Source of the DNA: Mycolicibacterium insubricum
Lineage (GTDB): Bacteria; Actinomycetota; Actinomycetes; Mycobacteriales; Mycobacteriaceae
Reading direction: 5' to 3'
Assembly (NCBI RefSeq): GCF_010731615.1
Contig: NZ_AP022618.1
Span: 2,604,001 to 2,668,000, forward strand
Length of the DNA stretch: 64,000 nucleotides
The notes under the pieces were generated by a model. The model had not been told where the DNA came from. It saw only the letters and a program-made list of their open reading frames with translations, and did not search any database. Made by a program: the position numbers and the translations under genes. Positions 1-11,914 of this stretch are shown piece by piece (within the stretch, counting starts at the first letter, position 1; each line of letters begins with the position of its first letter).

Positions 1-982
1 AAATCCGCACCAGTTCCGGTGATTCGGTCAGTTCCTCCAGCGGGCAGTCCACCAGATCGTCCATGTCCTTGCGGAACATGCTCAGCACGGCCTGCACGGT
101 GGAGAGCTTCTCGATCCGGGCCAGCATCGCCTTGCCGGTCGCGTTGGCGTGGGTGTCGATCAGCTTGTGCAGCTCGGGATAGACGTGGGTCAGCGCGGCG
201 ACGACGGTAGCGGGCAGTCCGGAGAAGGTGCTCCCGTTGAGGCGGTGGAAGGTCTTGCCCAGATCGCCGACGGGGGAGCCGAGCACGGCGCCGACGATGT
301 TGAGCTCGGGGGCGTAGTAGCCGGCCAGCTCCGCGGTCCATCCGGTGGCTAGACCGCCGCCGGAGTAACCCCACAGCCCGATCGGGGCGTCGGGCGGAAC
401 CGCCGCCCGCTCGAAGGACAGCGTCGCCCGCAGCGCGTCGAGGGAGCGGTAGCCGGGCTCGGCCGGGGCGCCCCACCGCCCGTTGAGGCCCTCGTGGTCG
501 GGTACCGAGATGATCCAGCCCTCGGCCAGCGCCGCGGCGATCATCAGGAAGTCGATGTGCACGACCGAGCCGAGCGAGGTGGCGTCACGGCGCAGCCCGG
601 AACCCTGGCGCAGGGCGTACGACGGGAAACAGCGGTCGGCGACGGCATCGATGGCGCACTGGTAGGACAGCACGGGGGTGGGGTAGCGCGAAGACCGCTG
701 CGCCGGGATGAGCACCGTGGTGACCGCGGCCTCCGGTGCGCCGGTGCAGTCCTGGGTGCGGAAGAGCAGCTGCACGGCGGTGATGCGCTGCGGGATGATC
801 CCGAACAGACCGAGCTGCACATCTCGGGTGCGCAGCACCGTGCCGGGCTCTGCGTGCTCGAACCCCTCGGGGGCGATGAAAAAGGGATCCTCTGAGGGAA
901 GCAGCGGTACGCCGGTGGCACGATCCCACTGTTCGGGGACATCGATCCACCTGGGACACGCGATGGCTTCGGCGACGGTCAT
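1..982 (-). CDS. Secretory-lipase-family (LIP) alpha/beta hydrolase, 3' end outside window
   Basis: Translating the minus strand from the ATG at 982 gives an open frame that runs off the left edge (327 codons visible). A GGAGGGAG ribosome-binding site lies just upstream. The nucleophile elbow GYSGG (within LWGYSGGGLATGW) and the preceding VPDHEGLNGRWG segment are typical of the secretory lipase (LIP, Candida-lipase-like) family of alpha/beta hydrolases, which act on acyl esters. I see no clear signal peptide at the N-terminus (MTVAEAIACPRW). It lies two genes from nadA, as the Rv1592c-type lipase does in M. tuberculosis (recalled synteny). The Asp and His of the triad lie beyond the window or are not identified. 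The substrate is unknown. Confidence 0.82.
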   Translation of the reverse strand, partial: MTVAEAIACPRWIDVPEQWDRATGVPLLPSEDPFFIAPEGFEHAEPGTVLRTRDVQLGLFGIIPQRITAVQLLFRTQDCTGAPEAAVTTVLIPAQRSSRYPTPVLSYQCAIDAVADRCFPSYALRQGSGLRRDATSLGSVVHIDFLMIAAALAEGWIISVPDHEGLNGRWGAPAEPGYRSLDALRATLSFERAAVPPDAPIGLWGYSGGGLATGWTAELAGYYAPELNIVGAVLGSPVGDLGKTFHRLNGSTFSGLPATVVAALTHVYPELHKLIDTHANATGKAMLARIEKLSTVQAVLSMFRKDMDDLVDCPLEELTESPELVRI

Positions 983-1053
983 GGGGCTCCCTCCGGGCTT
1001 CGTACATAGTTCCTTAACGAACCCTTAAACACAAGTACCCTTATGGTGAGTGT

Positions 1054-1746
1054 CTATGCAGGTGGGCGCAGTGCGGCGAACTCGTCGGTAACCCGCAGTT
1101 CGTCGTCGGTGAACCGGAATAAGGCCGCTGGACGTCCGCCCGAGCGCCCCGAGGCGGCCGTCGTGCCGGTACGGGTGATCACCCCGCGTCGCGCCAGCAC
1201 CCGTTGCAAATTGGTGGCGTCCACCTGGTGGCCGAGTGCGGCACTATAGATGGAACGCAATGTGGACAGCACGAATTCCCTTGGCGCCAGTGCGAATCCG
1301 ATATTGGTGTAGGACAGTTTGGCGATCAGCCGGGCATGGGCGTGGGTGACCATCGGTCGGTGGTCGAACGCCATCGGGGGCAGGTCGTCGACCGGGTGCC
1401 AGCGGGTGTCCGGCGGCAGTTCGGGTTGTGCGGGGGAGGGCACCAGGCCCAGGAACGTCGACGCGATGGTCCGCACTCCGGGCACCCGGTGCGGATCGGA
1501 GAACACCGCCAGCTGCTCAAGGTGGGCAATCTCACGCAGGTCGACCTTCTCGGCGAGTTGCCGGCGCACGGACGTGGTGAGGTCCTCGTCATCGCGCAGA
1601 CGGCCGCCGGGCAGCGCCCACGCGCCGCGCTCGGGATCCAGCGCCCGCTCCCACAGCAACACGCTGAGCTGCGGTTTTCGGGTGTCCAGGCCGCGAACCT
1701 GGAAGACGACGGCGAGCACCTCGTGCGCGGTGCTAAACTGTGACAT
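1054..1746 (-). CDS. nrtR: NrtR-type Nudix-like transcriptional regulator of NAD synthesis
   Basis: Protein of 230 residues: Nudix fold (about 1-135) followed by a winged-helix C-terminal domain (about 150-230). The Nudix box at 48-70 keeps GG and the first Glu, but the core REUxEExGU reads RQLAEKVDL. The catalytic Glu residues are therefore lost, as in NrtR regulators that bind ADP-ribose or related NAD metabolites instead of hydrolysing them. It is transcribed away from nadABC, and a perfect inverted repeat fills the gap. Start: ATG 1746 lies 7 nt after a TATGAT hexamer (1754-1759, minus strand), consistent with a leaderless mRNA. An in-frame ATG at 1758 would lie inside the promoter and is less likely. 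Expected role: repressor of nadABC and of itself. Homologous to Rv1593c by position and to corynebacterial NdnR-like regulators by architecture. Confidence 0.85.
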   Translation of the reverse strand: MSQFSTAHEVLAVVFQVRGLDTRKPQLSVLLWERALDPERGAWALPGGRLRDDEDLTTSVRRQLAEKVDLREIAHLEQLAVFSDPHRVPGVRTIASTFLGLVPSPAQPELPPDTRWHPVDDLPPMAFDHRPMVTHAHARLIAKLSYTNIGFALAPREFVLSTLRSIYSAALGHQVDATNLQRVLARRGVITRTGTTAASGRSGGRPAALFRFTDDELRVTDEFAALRPPA

Positions 1747-1769
1747 GTTTTCGATCATAAGTCGAAAAC
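1747..1769. promoter_or_regulatory. Probable NrtR operator between nrtR and nadA
   Basis: Perfect inverted repeat GTTTTCGA-N7-TCGAAAAC. On the minus strand it covers the TATGAT -10 of nrtR and abuts the nrtR start codon. On the plus strand it lies just downstream of a TAAACT hexamer (1734-1739) that could be the nadA -10. A bound regulator would therefore block both promoters. That the site is bound by the adjacent regulator is inferred from position and symmetry. Confidence 0.75.
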
Positions 1770-1792
1770 CTCGAACTCCGAAAGGAGCGGTC

Positions 1793-2839
1793 ATGACCGT
1801 CACCGACCGCATGGATGTCGCCAGCACCCTGGCCGACGCCATCATCGAGGGCCCGCGCGGGTACGACGGCGTCGTCGGCGACGCCGCCTGGGCCGCCGAG
1901 ATCCGCCGGCTGGCCGACCTGCGCGGCGCCACCCTGCTGGCGCACAACTACCAGCTCCCGGCCATCCAGGACGTCGCCGACCACGTCGGGGACTCGCTGG
2001 CGCTGTCCCGGATCGCCGCCGAGGCCCCAGAGGACACCATCGTGTTCTGCGGCGTGCACTTCATGGCCGAAACCGCCAAGATCCTGTCCCCGGACAAGAC
2101 CGTGCTCATCCCGGACCAGCGGGCAGGCTGCTCGCTGGCCGACTCCATCACCGCCGAGCAGCTGCAGGAATGGAAGGACGACTACCCCGACGCGGTGGTG
2201 GTGTCCTACGTCAACACCACCGCGGCGGTCAAGGCGCTCACCGACATCTGCTGCACCTCGTCGAACGCTGTCGACGTGGTGGCCTCCATCGATCCCGACC
2301 GCGAGGTGCTGTTCTGCCCCGACCAGTTCCTCGGCGCGCACGTCAAGCGGGTGACCGGGCGGCAAAACATGCAGATCTGGGCCGGCGAATGCCACGTGCA
2401 CGCCGGCATCAACGGCGACGAACTAGCTGAGCAGGCCCGCAGCCATCCGGGAGCGGATCTGTTCGTGCACCCCGAATGTGGCTGCGCCACCTCGGCGCTG
2501 TATCTGGCCGGTGAGGGTGCGGTGCCCGCCGAGCAGGTCAAGATCCTGTCCACCGGCGGCATGCTGGACGCCGCTCGGGAAACCGGTGCCCGCCAGGTGC
2601 TGGTCGCCACCGAGGTCGGCATGCTCCACCAGCTGCGTCGCGCCGCCCCGGATGTCGAGTTCCTCGCCGTCAACGACCGGGCGTCGTGCCCCTACATGAA
2701 GATGATCACCCCCGCCGCCTTGCTGCGCTGCCTGCTCGACGGCGCCGACGAGGTGCACGTGGATCCGGAGACCGCCGCGCGAGCGCGGGCCTCGGTGGAG
2801 CGGATGATCGCCATCGGTCAGCCCGGCGGCGGGGAATGA
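1793..2839 (+). CDS. nadA: Quinolinate synthase A
   Basis: 348 residues. NadA condenses iminoaspartate with dihydroxyacetone phosphate to quinolinate, the second step of NAD de novo synthesis, using a [4Fe-4S] cluster. The three cysteine contexts of the family are visible: FCGVHFMAE (about residue 86), HPEC (about 229) and ASCPYMK (about 299). Further conserved segments are LAHNYQ and ILSTGGM. ATG 1793 follows an AAAGGAG Shine-Dalgarno at the right spacing; an ATG six codons downstream is less favoured. First gene of nadABC; its stop overlaps the nadB start (ATGA). Probably repressed by NrtR through the upstream palindrome. Confidence 0.96.
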   Translation: MTVTDRMDVASTLADAIIEGPRGYDGVVGDAAWAAEIRRLADLRGATLLAHNYQLPAIQDVADHVGDSLALSRIAAEAPEDTIVFCGVHFMAETAKILSPDKTVLIPDQRAGCSLADSITAEQLQEWKDDYPDAVVVSYVNTTAAVKALTDICCTSSNAVDVVASIDPDREVLFCPDQFLGAHVKRVTGRQNMQIWAGECHVHAGINGDELAEQARSHPGADLFVHPECGCATSALYLAGEGAVPAEQVKILSTGGMLDAARETGARQVLVATEVGMLHQLRRAAPDVEFLAVNDRASCPYMKMITPAALLRCLLDGADEVHVDPETAARARASVERMIAIGQPGGGE

Positions 2840-4410
2840 TGCGCGCGCCGGCCTGCGGCGGTTCGACACGCTGGCAGCAGCGCGCCGACGTCGTGGTGAT
2901 CGGCGTCGGGGTGGCCGGACTGGCCGCCGGACTGGCCGCCCAGCGCGCCGGCCGGCGGGTGCTGGTGCTGTCCAAGACCCGGCACGCGCGCGGCAACACC
3001 GCCACCAGCTACGCCCAGGGCGGGATCGCCGTCGTCCTGCCGAACACCGATGACAGCGTCGCCGCGCACGTCGCCGACACCGTCGTGGCCGGCGCCGGCC
3101 TGTGCGACGCGGCCGCGGTCACCTCCATCGTCGCCGACGGCTACCGCGCGGTGTCCGACCTGGTCGGGCTCGGGGCGCGGTTCGACACCACACCCGAGGG
3201 CACCTGGTCACTGACCCGCGAGGGTGGCCACCACCGGCGTCGCATCATCCACGCCGGCGGCGACGCCACCGGCGCCGAGGTGCAGCGCGCCCTCGACGTC
3301 GCCGCGGCCACCCTGGACATCCGGGAACAGCACACCGTCGTCGAACTGCTGCACGACGGCAGCCAGGTCACCGGCGTGCTGGTCGAGGGGCCGGACGGCC
3401 CGGGCATCGTGCACACCCCCGCGGTGATCCTGGCCACCGGCGGGCTGGGCCAGCTCTACCGCGCCACCACCAACCCCGCCGCATCCACCGGCGACGGTGT
3501 GGCGCTGGCGCTGTGGGCCGGAATCGGGGTGGCCGACCTGGAGTTCATCCAGTTCCACCCGACCATGCTGTTCGACGGGACCTCCGGCGGCCGGCGCCCG
3601 CTGATCACCGAGGCGCTGCGCGGTGAGGGCGCAACGCTGGTCGACGCCACCGGGCAGCCGATCATGGCCGGCGTGCACCCGCTGGGGGACTTGGCGCCGC
3701 GCGACGTGGTTGCGGCGGCCGTCGACGCTCGGCTGCGTGCCACCGGAGCCGACTGCGCCTACCTCGACGCCCGCGGGGTACCCGACCTGGAGCGCCGCTT
3801 CCCGACCGTCACCGCCGCCTGCCGCCACGCCGGCATCGACCCGGTGCGCCAGCGCATCCCGGTGTTACCGGGCGCGCACTACAGCTGCGGCGGCGTACGC
3901 ACCGACACCCACGGCCGGACCGAGATGGCCGGTCTGTTCGCCGCCGGCGAGGTCGCCCGCACCGGCATGCACGGCGCCAACCGGCTGGCCTCCAACAGCC
4001 TGTTGGAGGGCCTGGTCGTGGGCGGCCGGGCCGGCGAAGCCGCCGCCGCGCACGCCGCGGCCACCGGCGCGACGCTGGCCGTCGTCGCCGACACCGCGCC
4101 CCGCGGCGCCATTGGCCGGACCGCACTGCAGCAGGCCATGTCCGCCGACGCGGCGGTGGTCCGCGACGCAGCCGGACTGTCCCGCATCGCGGCGCTGCTG
4201 GCCGACGCCGAGCCGGCGGCCTCTTTTGAGGCCGCCGCCCTCACCACGGTGGCTACGGCTGTCGTCACCGCCGCCACCGCGCGCACCGAGACCCGCGGGG
4301 CACACCACCGCGCCGACTACCCCGACACCGACGACCGTCAGGCCCGCAGCATCGCGGTCCGGCTGGTCGACGGTCGACCGCTGGTCGACGCCCCCGCGGC
4401 GGTGGCCTGA
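2836..4410 (+). CDS. nadB: L-aspartate oxidase
   Basis: 524 residues, usual size. FAD-dependent flavoprotein that oxidises L-aspartate to iminoaspartate for NadA. The N-terminal dinucleotide-binding motif [14 protein letters not shown] sits at about residues 19-32. [28 protein letters not shown] and the C-terminal [19 protein letters not shown] segment are characteristic of L-aspartate oxidase within the succinate dehydrogenase flavoprotein superfamily. Two in-frame ATGs occur (2836, 2839). The first overlaps the nadA stop as ATGA, so translation is probably coupled. nadC follows 1 nt after the stop. Confidence 0.95.
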   Translation: MMRAPACGGSTRWQQRADVVVIGVGVAGLAAGLAAQRAGRRVLVLSKTRHARGNTATSYAQGGIAVVLPNTDDSVAAHVADTVVAGAGLCDAAAVTSIVADGYRAVSDLVGLGARFDTTPEGTWSLTREGGHHRRRIIHAGGDATGAEVQRALDVAAATLDIREQHTVVELLHDGSQVTGVLVEGPDGPGIVHTPAVILATGGLGQLYRATTNPAASTGDGVALALWAGIGVADLEFIQFHPTMLFDGTSGGRRPLITEALRGEGATLVDATGQPIMAGVHPLGDLAPRDVVAAAVDARLRATGADCAYLDARGVPDLERRFPTVTAACRHAGIDPVRQRIPVLPGAHYSCGGVRTDTHGRTEMAGLFAAGEVARTGMHGANRLASNSLLEGLVVGGRAGEAAAAHAAATGATLAVVADTAPRGAIGRTALQQAMSADAAVVRDAAGLSRIAALLADAEPAASFEAAALTTVATAVVTAATARTETRGAHHRADYPDTDDRQARSIAVRLVDGRPLVDAPAAVA

Positions 4411-4411
4411 C

Positions 4412-5266
4412 ATGCTGGCCGACTTCGAACTCGCCGACGCCCGCGCGGTCATCCTGCGTGGCCTGGAGGAAGACCTGCGCTACGGGCCCGACGTGACCAC
4501 CATGGCCACCGTGCCCGTCGACGCCCGATCCACGGCGGCCATGGTCGCCCGCACCGCCGGGGTCGCCGCCGGTATCGACATCGCCCTGCTGGTGCTCGAC
4601 GAGGTGCTCGGCGCCGACGGCTACCGGGTGATCGGCCGCGCCGAGGACGGCGACCGGTTGCGGGCCGGGGAGTCCCTGCTGACCCTGGAGGCCGATACCC
4701 GCGGGCTGCTGACCGCCGAGCGCACCATGCTGAATCTGGTGTGTCACCTGTCCGGGATCGCCACCGAGACCGCCCGCTGGGTCGACGCGGTCGAGGGCAC
4801 CGGTGCGCGCATCCGCGACACCCGCAAAACCCTGCCCGGCCTGCGCACCCTGCAGAAGTACGCGGTGCGCGTCGGCGGCGGCGTCAACCATCGGATGGGT
4901 CTCGGTGACGCAGCGCTGATCAAGGACAACCATGTCGCCGCCGCCGGTTCGATCGTCGCCGCGCTGCGCGCCGTGCGTGAGGCCGCCCCCGATCTGCTCT
5001 GCGAGGTCGAGGTCGATTCGCTCGACCAGCTCGACGAGGTGCTCGCCGAGGACGTCCAACTGATCCTGCTGGACAACTTCGCCGTCTGGGAGACCCAGAT
5101 CGCCGCGCAGCGGCGCGACAGCCGGTCCCCGGGCGTGCAGCTGGAGTCCTCCGGCGGCCTGAGCCTGGACGCCGCGGGCGCCTACGCCGCCACCGGGGTC
5201 GATTACCTGGCCGTCGGCGCGCTCACCCACTCGGTGAGCGTGCTCGACATCGGCCTGGACATGTAG
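4412..5266 (+). CDS. nadC: Nicotinate-nucleotide pyrophosphorylase (quinolinate phosphoribosyltransferase)
   Basis: 284 residues. Converts quinolinate and PRPP to nicotinate mononucleotide, CO2 and pyrophosphate. Family segments visible: RDTRKTLPGLRTLQKYAV and GGGVNHRMGLGDAALIKDNH (substrate and PRPP contacts), EVEVDSLDQL, and the C-terminal DYLAVGALTHSV. ATG 4412 follows the nadB stop by 1 nt. Last gene of nadABC; hisD starts about 45 nt later after an AT-rich spacer with a weak GCGG/CCGC inverted repeat. Confidence 0.95.
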   Translation: MLADFELADARAVILRGLEEDLRYGPDVTTMATVPVDARSTAAMVARTAGVAAGIDIALLVLDEVLGADGYRVIGRAEDGDRLRAGESLLTLEADTRGLLTAERTMLNLVCHLSGIATETARWVDAVEGTGARIRDTRKTLPGLRTLQKYAVRVGGGVNHRMGLGDAALIKDNHVAAAGSIVAALRAVREAAPDLLCEVEVDSLDQLDEVLAEDVQLILLDNFAVWETQIAAQRRDSRSPGVQLESSGGLSLDAAGAYAATGVDYLAVGALTHSVSVLDIGLDM

Positions 5267-5311
5267 CGCGGCGGATTTTTAAACCGCTGGACCGATCAGG
5301 AACAATGTCAG

Positions 5312-8377
<3,066 letters not shown>

Positions 8378-8390
<13 letters not shown>

Positions 8391-8486
8391 GCGGGAGCGC
8401 GCGTGAGGACCGCAGCGAGGACCGCAGCGTAGCGAGGATCGCAGCGAGGACCGGAGCGTGTGCGGAGCGGGGGAGCCTGTGAGCGG
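8378..8486 (+). repeat. Short repeat insertion between hisB and hisH, flanked by a 17-bp direct repeat
   Basis: GGGGAGCCTGTGAGCGG occurs at 8378-8394 (hisB stop) and again at 8470-8486 (hisH start), exactly 92 bp apart. Between them lie near-repeats of GCGAGGACCGCAGC (four degenerate copies). Removing one 92-bp unit would restore a GTGA stop/start overlap of hisB and hisH. The arrangement resembles mycobacterial MIRU elements, which insert at overlapping stop/start sites and duplicate them. A related repeat lies at 46022-46088. Confidence 0.75.
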
Positions 8487-9099
8487 TAAATCCGTCGTCG
8501 TACTGGACTACGGCTCGGGCAACCTCCGCTCGGCGCACCGGGCGCTGGAACGCGTCGGTGCCGAGGTCACGGTGACCGACGATCCGGGCGCCGCCGCGGC
8601 CGCCGACGGCCTCGTCGTTCCCGGAGTCGGGGCGTTCGAGGCCTGCATGACCGGTCTGCGCGCCATCGGTGGGGAGAAGATCATCGCCGAGCGGGTATCC
8701 GCCGGTGCACCGGTGCTCGGCGTGTGCGTCGGCATGCAGATCCTGTTCGCCCACGGTGTGGAATTCGGTGTGGATTCTCCCGGAGTGGGCATGTGGCCCG
8801 GTTCGGTGACCCGCCTGGACGCCCCGGTGATCCCGCACATGGGCTGGAATACGGTGAACGCCGCACCGGGCAGTCGATTGTTCGCCGGCCTGGACACCGG
8901 AACCCGCTTCTACTTCGTGCATTCCTACGCCGCACAGCGCTGGGAGGGCGATGCCGACGCCAAGCTGACCTGGGCGCGCCACCACGTGCCGTTCCTCGCC
9001 GCGGTCGAGGACGGCCCGCTGGCGGCCACACAGTTCCATCCGGAAAAGAGCGGTGACGCGGGTGCGGCGCTGCTGTCCAATTGGGTTGAAGGGTTGTGA
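8479..9099 (+). CDS. hisH: Imidazole glycerol phosphate synthase, glutamine amidotransferase subunit
   Basis: 206 residues. Class I glutamine amidotransferase that supplies ammonia to HisF. The nucleophile Cys is in [10 protein letters not shown] (about residue 82), and the His/Glu of the triad are in FHPEKSG near the C-terminus. [13 protein letters not shown] is the usual N-terminus. GTG 8479 is preceded by GGGGGAG and gives the canonical length. An in-frame upstream TTG-type start would add seven residues from the repeat and is less likely. hisA follows 4 nt downstream. Confidence 0.95.
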   Translation: MSGKSVVVLDYGSGNLRSAHRALERVGAEVTVTDDPGAAAAADGLVVPGVGAFEACMTGLRAIGGEKIIAERVSAGAPVLGVCVGMQILFAHGVEFGVDSPGVGMWPGSVTRLDAPVIPHMGWNTVNAAPGSRLFAGLDTGTRFYFVHSYAAQRWEGDADAKLTWARHHVPFLAAVEDGPLAATQFHPEKSGDAGAALLSNWVEGL

Positions 9100-9103
9100 G
9101 AGC

Positions 9104-9841
9104 GTGTCGCTGATTCTGTTGCCGGCCGTCGACGTCGTCGAGGGCAGGGCCGTGCGGCTGGTCCAGGGACAGGCCGGCAGTGAGACCGAGTACGGCTCGG
9201 CGATCGACGCCGCTATGGCCTGGCAGCGCGATGGCGCGGAGTGGATCCACCTGGTGGACCTCGACGCCGCGTTCGGTCGCGGATCGAACCGGGAACTGCT
9301 GGCCGAGGTCGTCGGGAAACTCGATGTGGCGGTGGAACTTTCCGGCGGAATCCGCGACGACGAATCGCTGCGCGCCGCGCTGGCCACCGGCTGCGCGCGA
9401 GTGAACCTGGGCACCGCCGCGCTGGAGAACCCGAAGTGGTGCGCCCGCGCGATCGCCGAGCACGGTGAGCGGGTGGCCGTCGGCCTGGACGTACAGATCG
9501 ACGAGGCCGGGCGGCACCGTTTGCGGGGCCGCGGCTGGGAGACCGACGGGGGTGACCTGTGGGCAGTACTCGAGCGCCTCGACACCGAGGGCTGCTCGCG
9601 ATTCGTCGTCACCGACGTCACCAAGGACGGCACCCTGACCGGGCCGAACCTGGACCTGCTGGAAACCGTCGCCGAGTGCACCGAGGCGCCGGTCATCGCC
9701 TCCGGCGGGGTGTCCAGCCTGGACGACCTGCGGGCGATCGCCACCCTGACCGACTGCGGCGTGGAAGGCGCGATCGTCGGAAAGGCGCTCTACGCCGGGC
9801 GATTCACCCTGCCGCAGGCCCTGGAAGCCGTCCGCGGCTGA
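9104..9841 (+). CDS. hisA: ProFAR isomerase HisA, probably bifunctional PriA
   Basis: 245-residue TIM barrel opening [19 protein letters not shown] (catalytic Asp) with [12 protein letters not shown] and [15 protein letters not shown], which hold the second catalytic Asp and the phosphate site. Isomerises ProFAR to PRFAR. In actinobacteria this protein (PriA) usually also does the TrpF reaction. The trp genes in this window lack trpF, which supports but does not prove this. GTG 9104 matches the known length; the reading frame is open further upstream but lacks family similarity there. Confidence 0.94.
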   Translation: MSLILLPAVDVVEGRAVRLVQGQAGSETEYGSAIDAAMAWQRDGAEWIHLVDLDAAFGRGSNRELLAEVVGKLDVAVELSGGIRDDESLRAALATGCARVNLGTAALENPKWCARAIAEHGERVAVGLDVQIDEAGRHRLRGRGWETDGGDLWAVLERLDTEGCSRFVVTDVTKDGTLTGPNLDLLETVAECTEAPVIASGGVSSLDDLRAIATLTDCGVEGAIVGKALYAGRFTLPQALEAVRG

Positions 9842-9850
9842 TCCGGCCCG

Positions 9851-10642
9851 ATGACCGCACCCTCTGCCGAGCAGCTCGCCGAGTGGCTGGACGCCGCCGC
9901 CGCGGTGCTCGACGGGGTGTCGGCGCAGTTCATCCACGGGCATCGCGCCGATTCCGCGGTCGTCAAGCGCGGCAACGACTTCGCCACCGAGGTGGATCTG
10001 GCCATCGAACGCCAGGTGGTGGCCGAGCTGACCCGGGCGACCGGTATCGGGGTGCACGGAGAGGAGTTCGGCGGCGCCGCGGTCGACGCCGAACTGGTGT
10101 GGGTGCTCGACCCGATCGACGGCACCGCCAACTATGCGGCCGGGTCTCCGCTGGCGGCGATCCTGCTCGCCCTGCTGCACCGCGGCGAGCCGGTACTGGG
10201 CCTGACCTGGTTGCCGTTCACCGGTGAGCGCTACCGCAGCGATGCGATGGCACCGCTGGTGCCTGGCCGGTTGGCGGAGTCGATCGTGGGCATCGGAACG
10301 TTCAACATCGCCGCCCGCGGCCATTTCCCAGGCCGCTACCGGGCGGCGATCCTGGAACGGTTGAGCTACGGGTGCTCGCGGGTGCGGATGCACGGCGCCA
10401 CCGGTGTCGACCTCGCCTATGTCGCCGCGGGAATACTCGGCGGGGCAATCAGTTTCGGACATCACGTATGGGATCACGCGGCCGGTACCGCGCTGGTGCG
10501 CGCGGCGGGCGGGATCGTCACCGACCTCGACGGGACACCGTGGACCCCGGCGGCCCGTTCGGTGCTGGCCGCCGTACCGGGTGTGCACGAACAACTGCTC
10601 GAACTGGTGGCCTCCGTCGGCCCCCGGGAGGACTACCTGTGA
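9851..10642 (+). CDS. impA: Inositol-monophosphatase-family phosphatase in the his operon
   Basis: 263 residues of the Mg-dependent, Li-sensitive IMPase/FBPase superfamily. Metal-binding segments: GEEFGG (Glu), [15 protein letters not shown] (Asp motif DPIDGTxNY) and [18 protein letters not shown] (C-terminal WDxAAG). Same position as impA (Rv1604) in M. tuberculosis. Probable substrate is an inositol or similar sugar phosphate. Histidinol-phosphate phosphatase activity is possible because actinobacterial HisN belongs to this family, but the sequence does not decide. ATG 9851 is 9 nt after hisA. Confidence 0.88.
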   Translation: MTAPSAEQLAEWLDAAAAVLDGVSAQFIHGHRADSAVVKRGNDFATEVDLAIERQVVAELTRATGIGVHGEEFGGAAVDAELVWVLDPIDGTANYAAGSPLAAILLALLHRGEPVLGLTWLPFTGERYRSDAMAPLVPGRLAESIVGIGTFNIAARGHFPGRYRAAILERLSYGCSRVRMHGATGVDLAYVAAGILGGAISFGHHVWDHAAGTALVRAAGGIVTDLDGTPWTPAARSVLAAVPGVHEQLLELVASVGPREDYL

Positions 10643-10661
10643 ACGAGGACTGCCTGTGAAC
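10628..10661 (+). repeat. 17-bp tandem duplication at the impA/hisF junction
   Basis: GAGGACTACCTGTGAAC (10628-10644) is followed directly by GAGGACTGCCTGTGAAC (10645-10661), one mismatch. Each copy holds a CTGTGAAC stop/start overlap. The first copy ends impA, the second starts hisF, and the duplicated first GTG opens only a six-codon frame. The ancestral state was probably a GTGA overlap. Confidence 0.85.
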
Positions 10662-11441
10662 ACCGTCAACGACGTCGCGACCCGCGTGATCCCCTGTCTG
10701 GACGTCGACGACGGCCGGGTGGTCAAGGGCGTCAACTTCGAAAACCTGCGTGACGCGGGCGATCCCGTCGAGTTGGCCGCGCGTTACGACGCCGAGGGTG
10801 CCGACGAGCTGACCTTCCTGGACGTCACGGCGTCGTCGTCGGGTCGGACCACCATGCTGGAGGTGGTGCGCCGGACCGCCGAGCAGGTGTTCATCCCGCT
10901 GACCGTCGGCGGCGGCGTCCGCTCGGTCGCCGACGTGGACGTGCTGCTGCGGGCGGGTGCGGACAAGGTGTCGGTGAACACCGCGGCGATCGCCCGGCCG
11001 GAACTGCTGGCGGAGCTGTCCCGGCAGTTCGGGTCGCAGTGCATCGTGTTGAGCGTGGATGCCCGCACCGTTCCGGCCGGTTCGGCGCCCACCCCGTCGG
11101 GCTGGGAGGTCACCACCCACGGCGGGCGAAAGGGGACCGGGATCGACGCGGTCGAGTGGGCGACCCGCGGTGCCGAGCTCGGGGTGGGGGAGATCCTGCT
11201 GAACTCGATGGACGCCGACGGCACCAAGGCCGGCTTCGACCTGCCCATGCTGCGGATGGTGCGCGCCGCGGTCGCGGTGCCGATCATCGCCAGCGGCGGA
11301 GCGGGCGCCGTCGAGCATTTCGCCCCCGCGGTGGACGCCGGAGCCGATGCGGTGCTGGCGGCCAGCGTGTTCCACTTCGGTGAGCTGACCATCCCTCAGG
11401 TCAAGGCGGCGATGAGCAGCGCGGGGATCACCGTCCGATGA
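10656..11441 (+). CDS. hisF: Imidazole glycerol phosphate synthase, cyclase subunit
   Basis: 261-residue TIM barrel that uses ammonia from HisH to convert PRFAR to IGP and AICAR. Diagnostic segments: [15 protein letters not shown] (catalytic Asp), [36 protein letters not shown] (second Asp) and [13 protein letters not shown] 10656 sits in the second copy of the 17-bp duplication; the frame is open upstream but is not family-like there. 4-bp overlap with hisI. Confidence 0.95.
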   Translation: MNTVNDVATRVIPCLDVDDGRVVKGVNFENLRDAGDPVELAARYDAEGADELTFLDVTASSSGRTTMLEVVRRTAEQVFIPLTVGGGVRSVADVDVLLRAGADKVSVNTAAIARPELLAELSRQFGSQCIVLSVDARTVPAGSAPTPSGWEVTTHGGRKGTGIDAVEWATRGAELGVGEILLNSMDADGTKAGFDLPMLRMVRAAVAVPIIASGGAGAVEHFAPAVDAGADAVLAASVFHFGELTIPQVKAAMSSAGITVR

Positions 11442-11788
11442 GCGAGCCCTTGAGCGAACTGGATCCCGATATCGCACGCCGGCTCAAGCGCAACGCGGAC
11501 GGCTTGTTCACCGCGGTGGTGCAGGAGCGCGGCAGCGGCGACGTGCTGATGGTGGCCTGGATGGACGACGCCGCACTGGCTCGCACGCTGGAAACCCGTG
11601 AGGCGACCTATTTTTCGCGATCCCGCGGCGAGCAGTGGATCAAGGGCGCCACCTCCGGACACACCCAACGGGTGCACGAGGTGCGGCTGGACTGCGACGG
11701 GGACGCGGTGCTGCTCACCGTCGACCAGGTCGGCGGTGCGTGCCACACCGGTGATCACAGCTGCTTCGACGCCGACCGTCTGCTGTAG
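11438..11788 (+). CDS. hisI: Phosphoribosyl-AMP cyclohydrolase
   Basis: 116 residues, monofunctional. Opens the adenine ring of PR-AMP. Zinc/Mg-binding segments seen: [26 protein letters not shown] and [12 protein letters not shown] (paired Cys). The hisE-encoded PR-ATP pyrophosphatase is not in the window, as in mycobacteria where hisE/hisG are elsewhere. ATGA overlap with hisF; last gene of the operon. Confidence 0.94.
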   Translation: MSEPLSELDPDIARRLKRNADGLFTAVVQERGSGDVLMVAWMDDAALARTLETREATYFSRSRGEQWIKGATSGHTQRVHEVRLDCDGDAVLLTVDQVGGACHTGDHSCFDADRLL

Positions 11789-11914
11789 TCGAGGACGCAT
11801 AACAGACGCCGGCCGAACAAGGGCTGAAGAGCCGCGTTCAGGCCGGAGACCGTGTTTCCCGGGCGCAATAAATGTGTCTGGCGAGTACTCGGAACCGCCC
11901 TAGGCTGGATAGAC

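Noticed and set aside
5267..5311. Terminator between nadC and hisD (GCGG-N9-CCGC)
   Set aside because: Only a 4-bp stem; too weak to call.
8391..8469. CRISPR-like array in the hisB/hisH repeat
   Set aside because: Units are about 14 bp, degenerate, without unique spacers, and no cas genes are present.
11789..11914. Riboswitch or attenuator between hisI and the membrane protein
   Set aside because: No stable paired structure or known motif; only a TAGGCT promoter element is seen.
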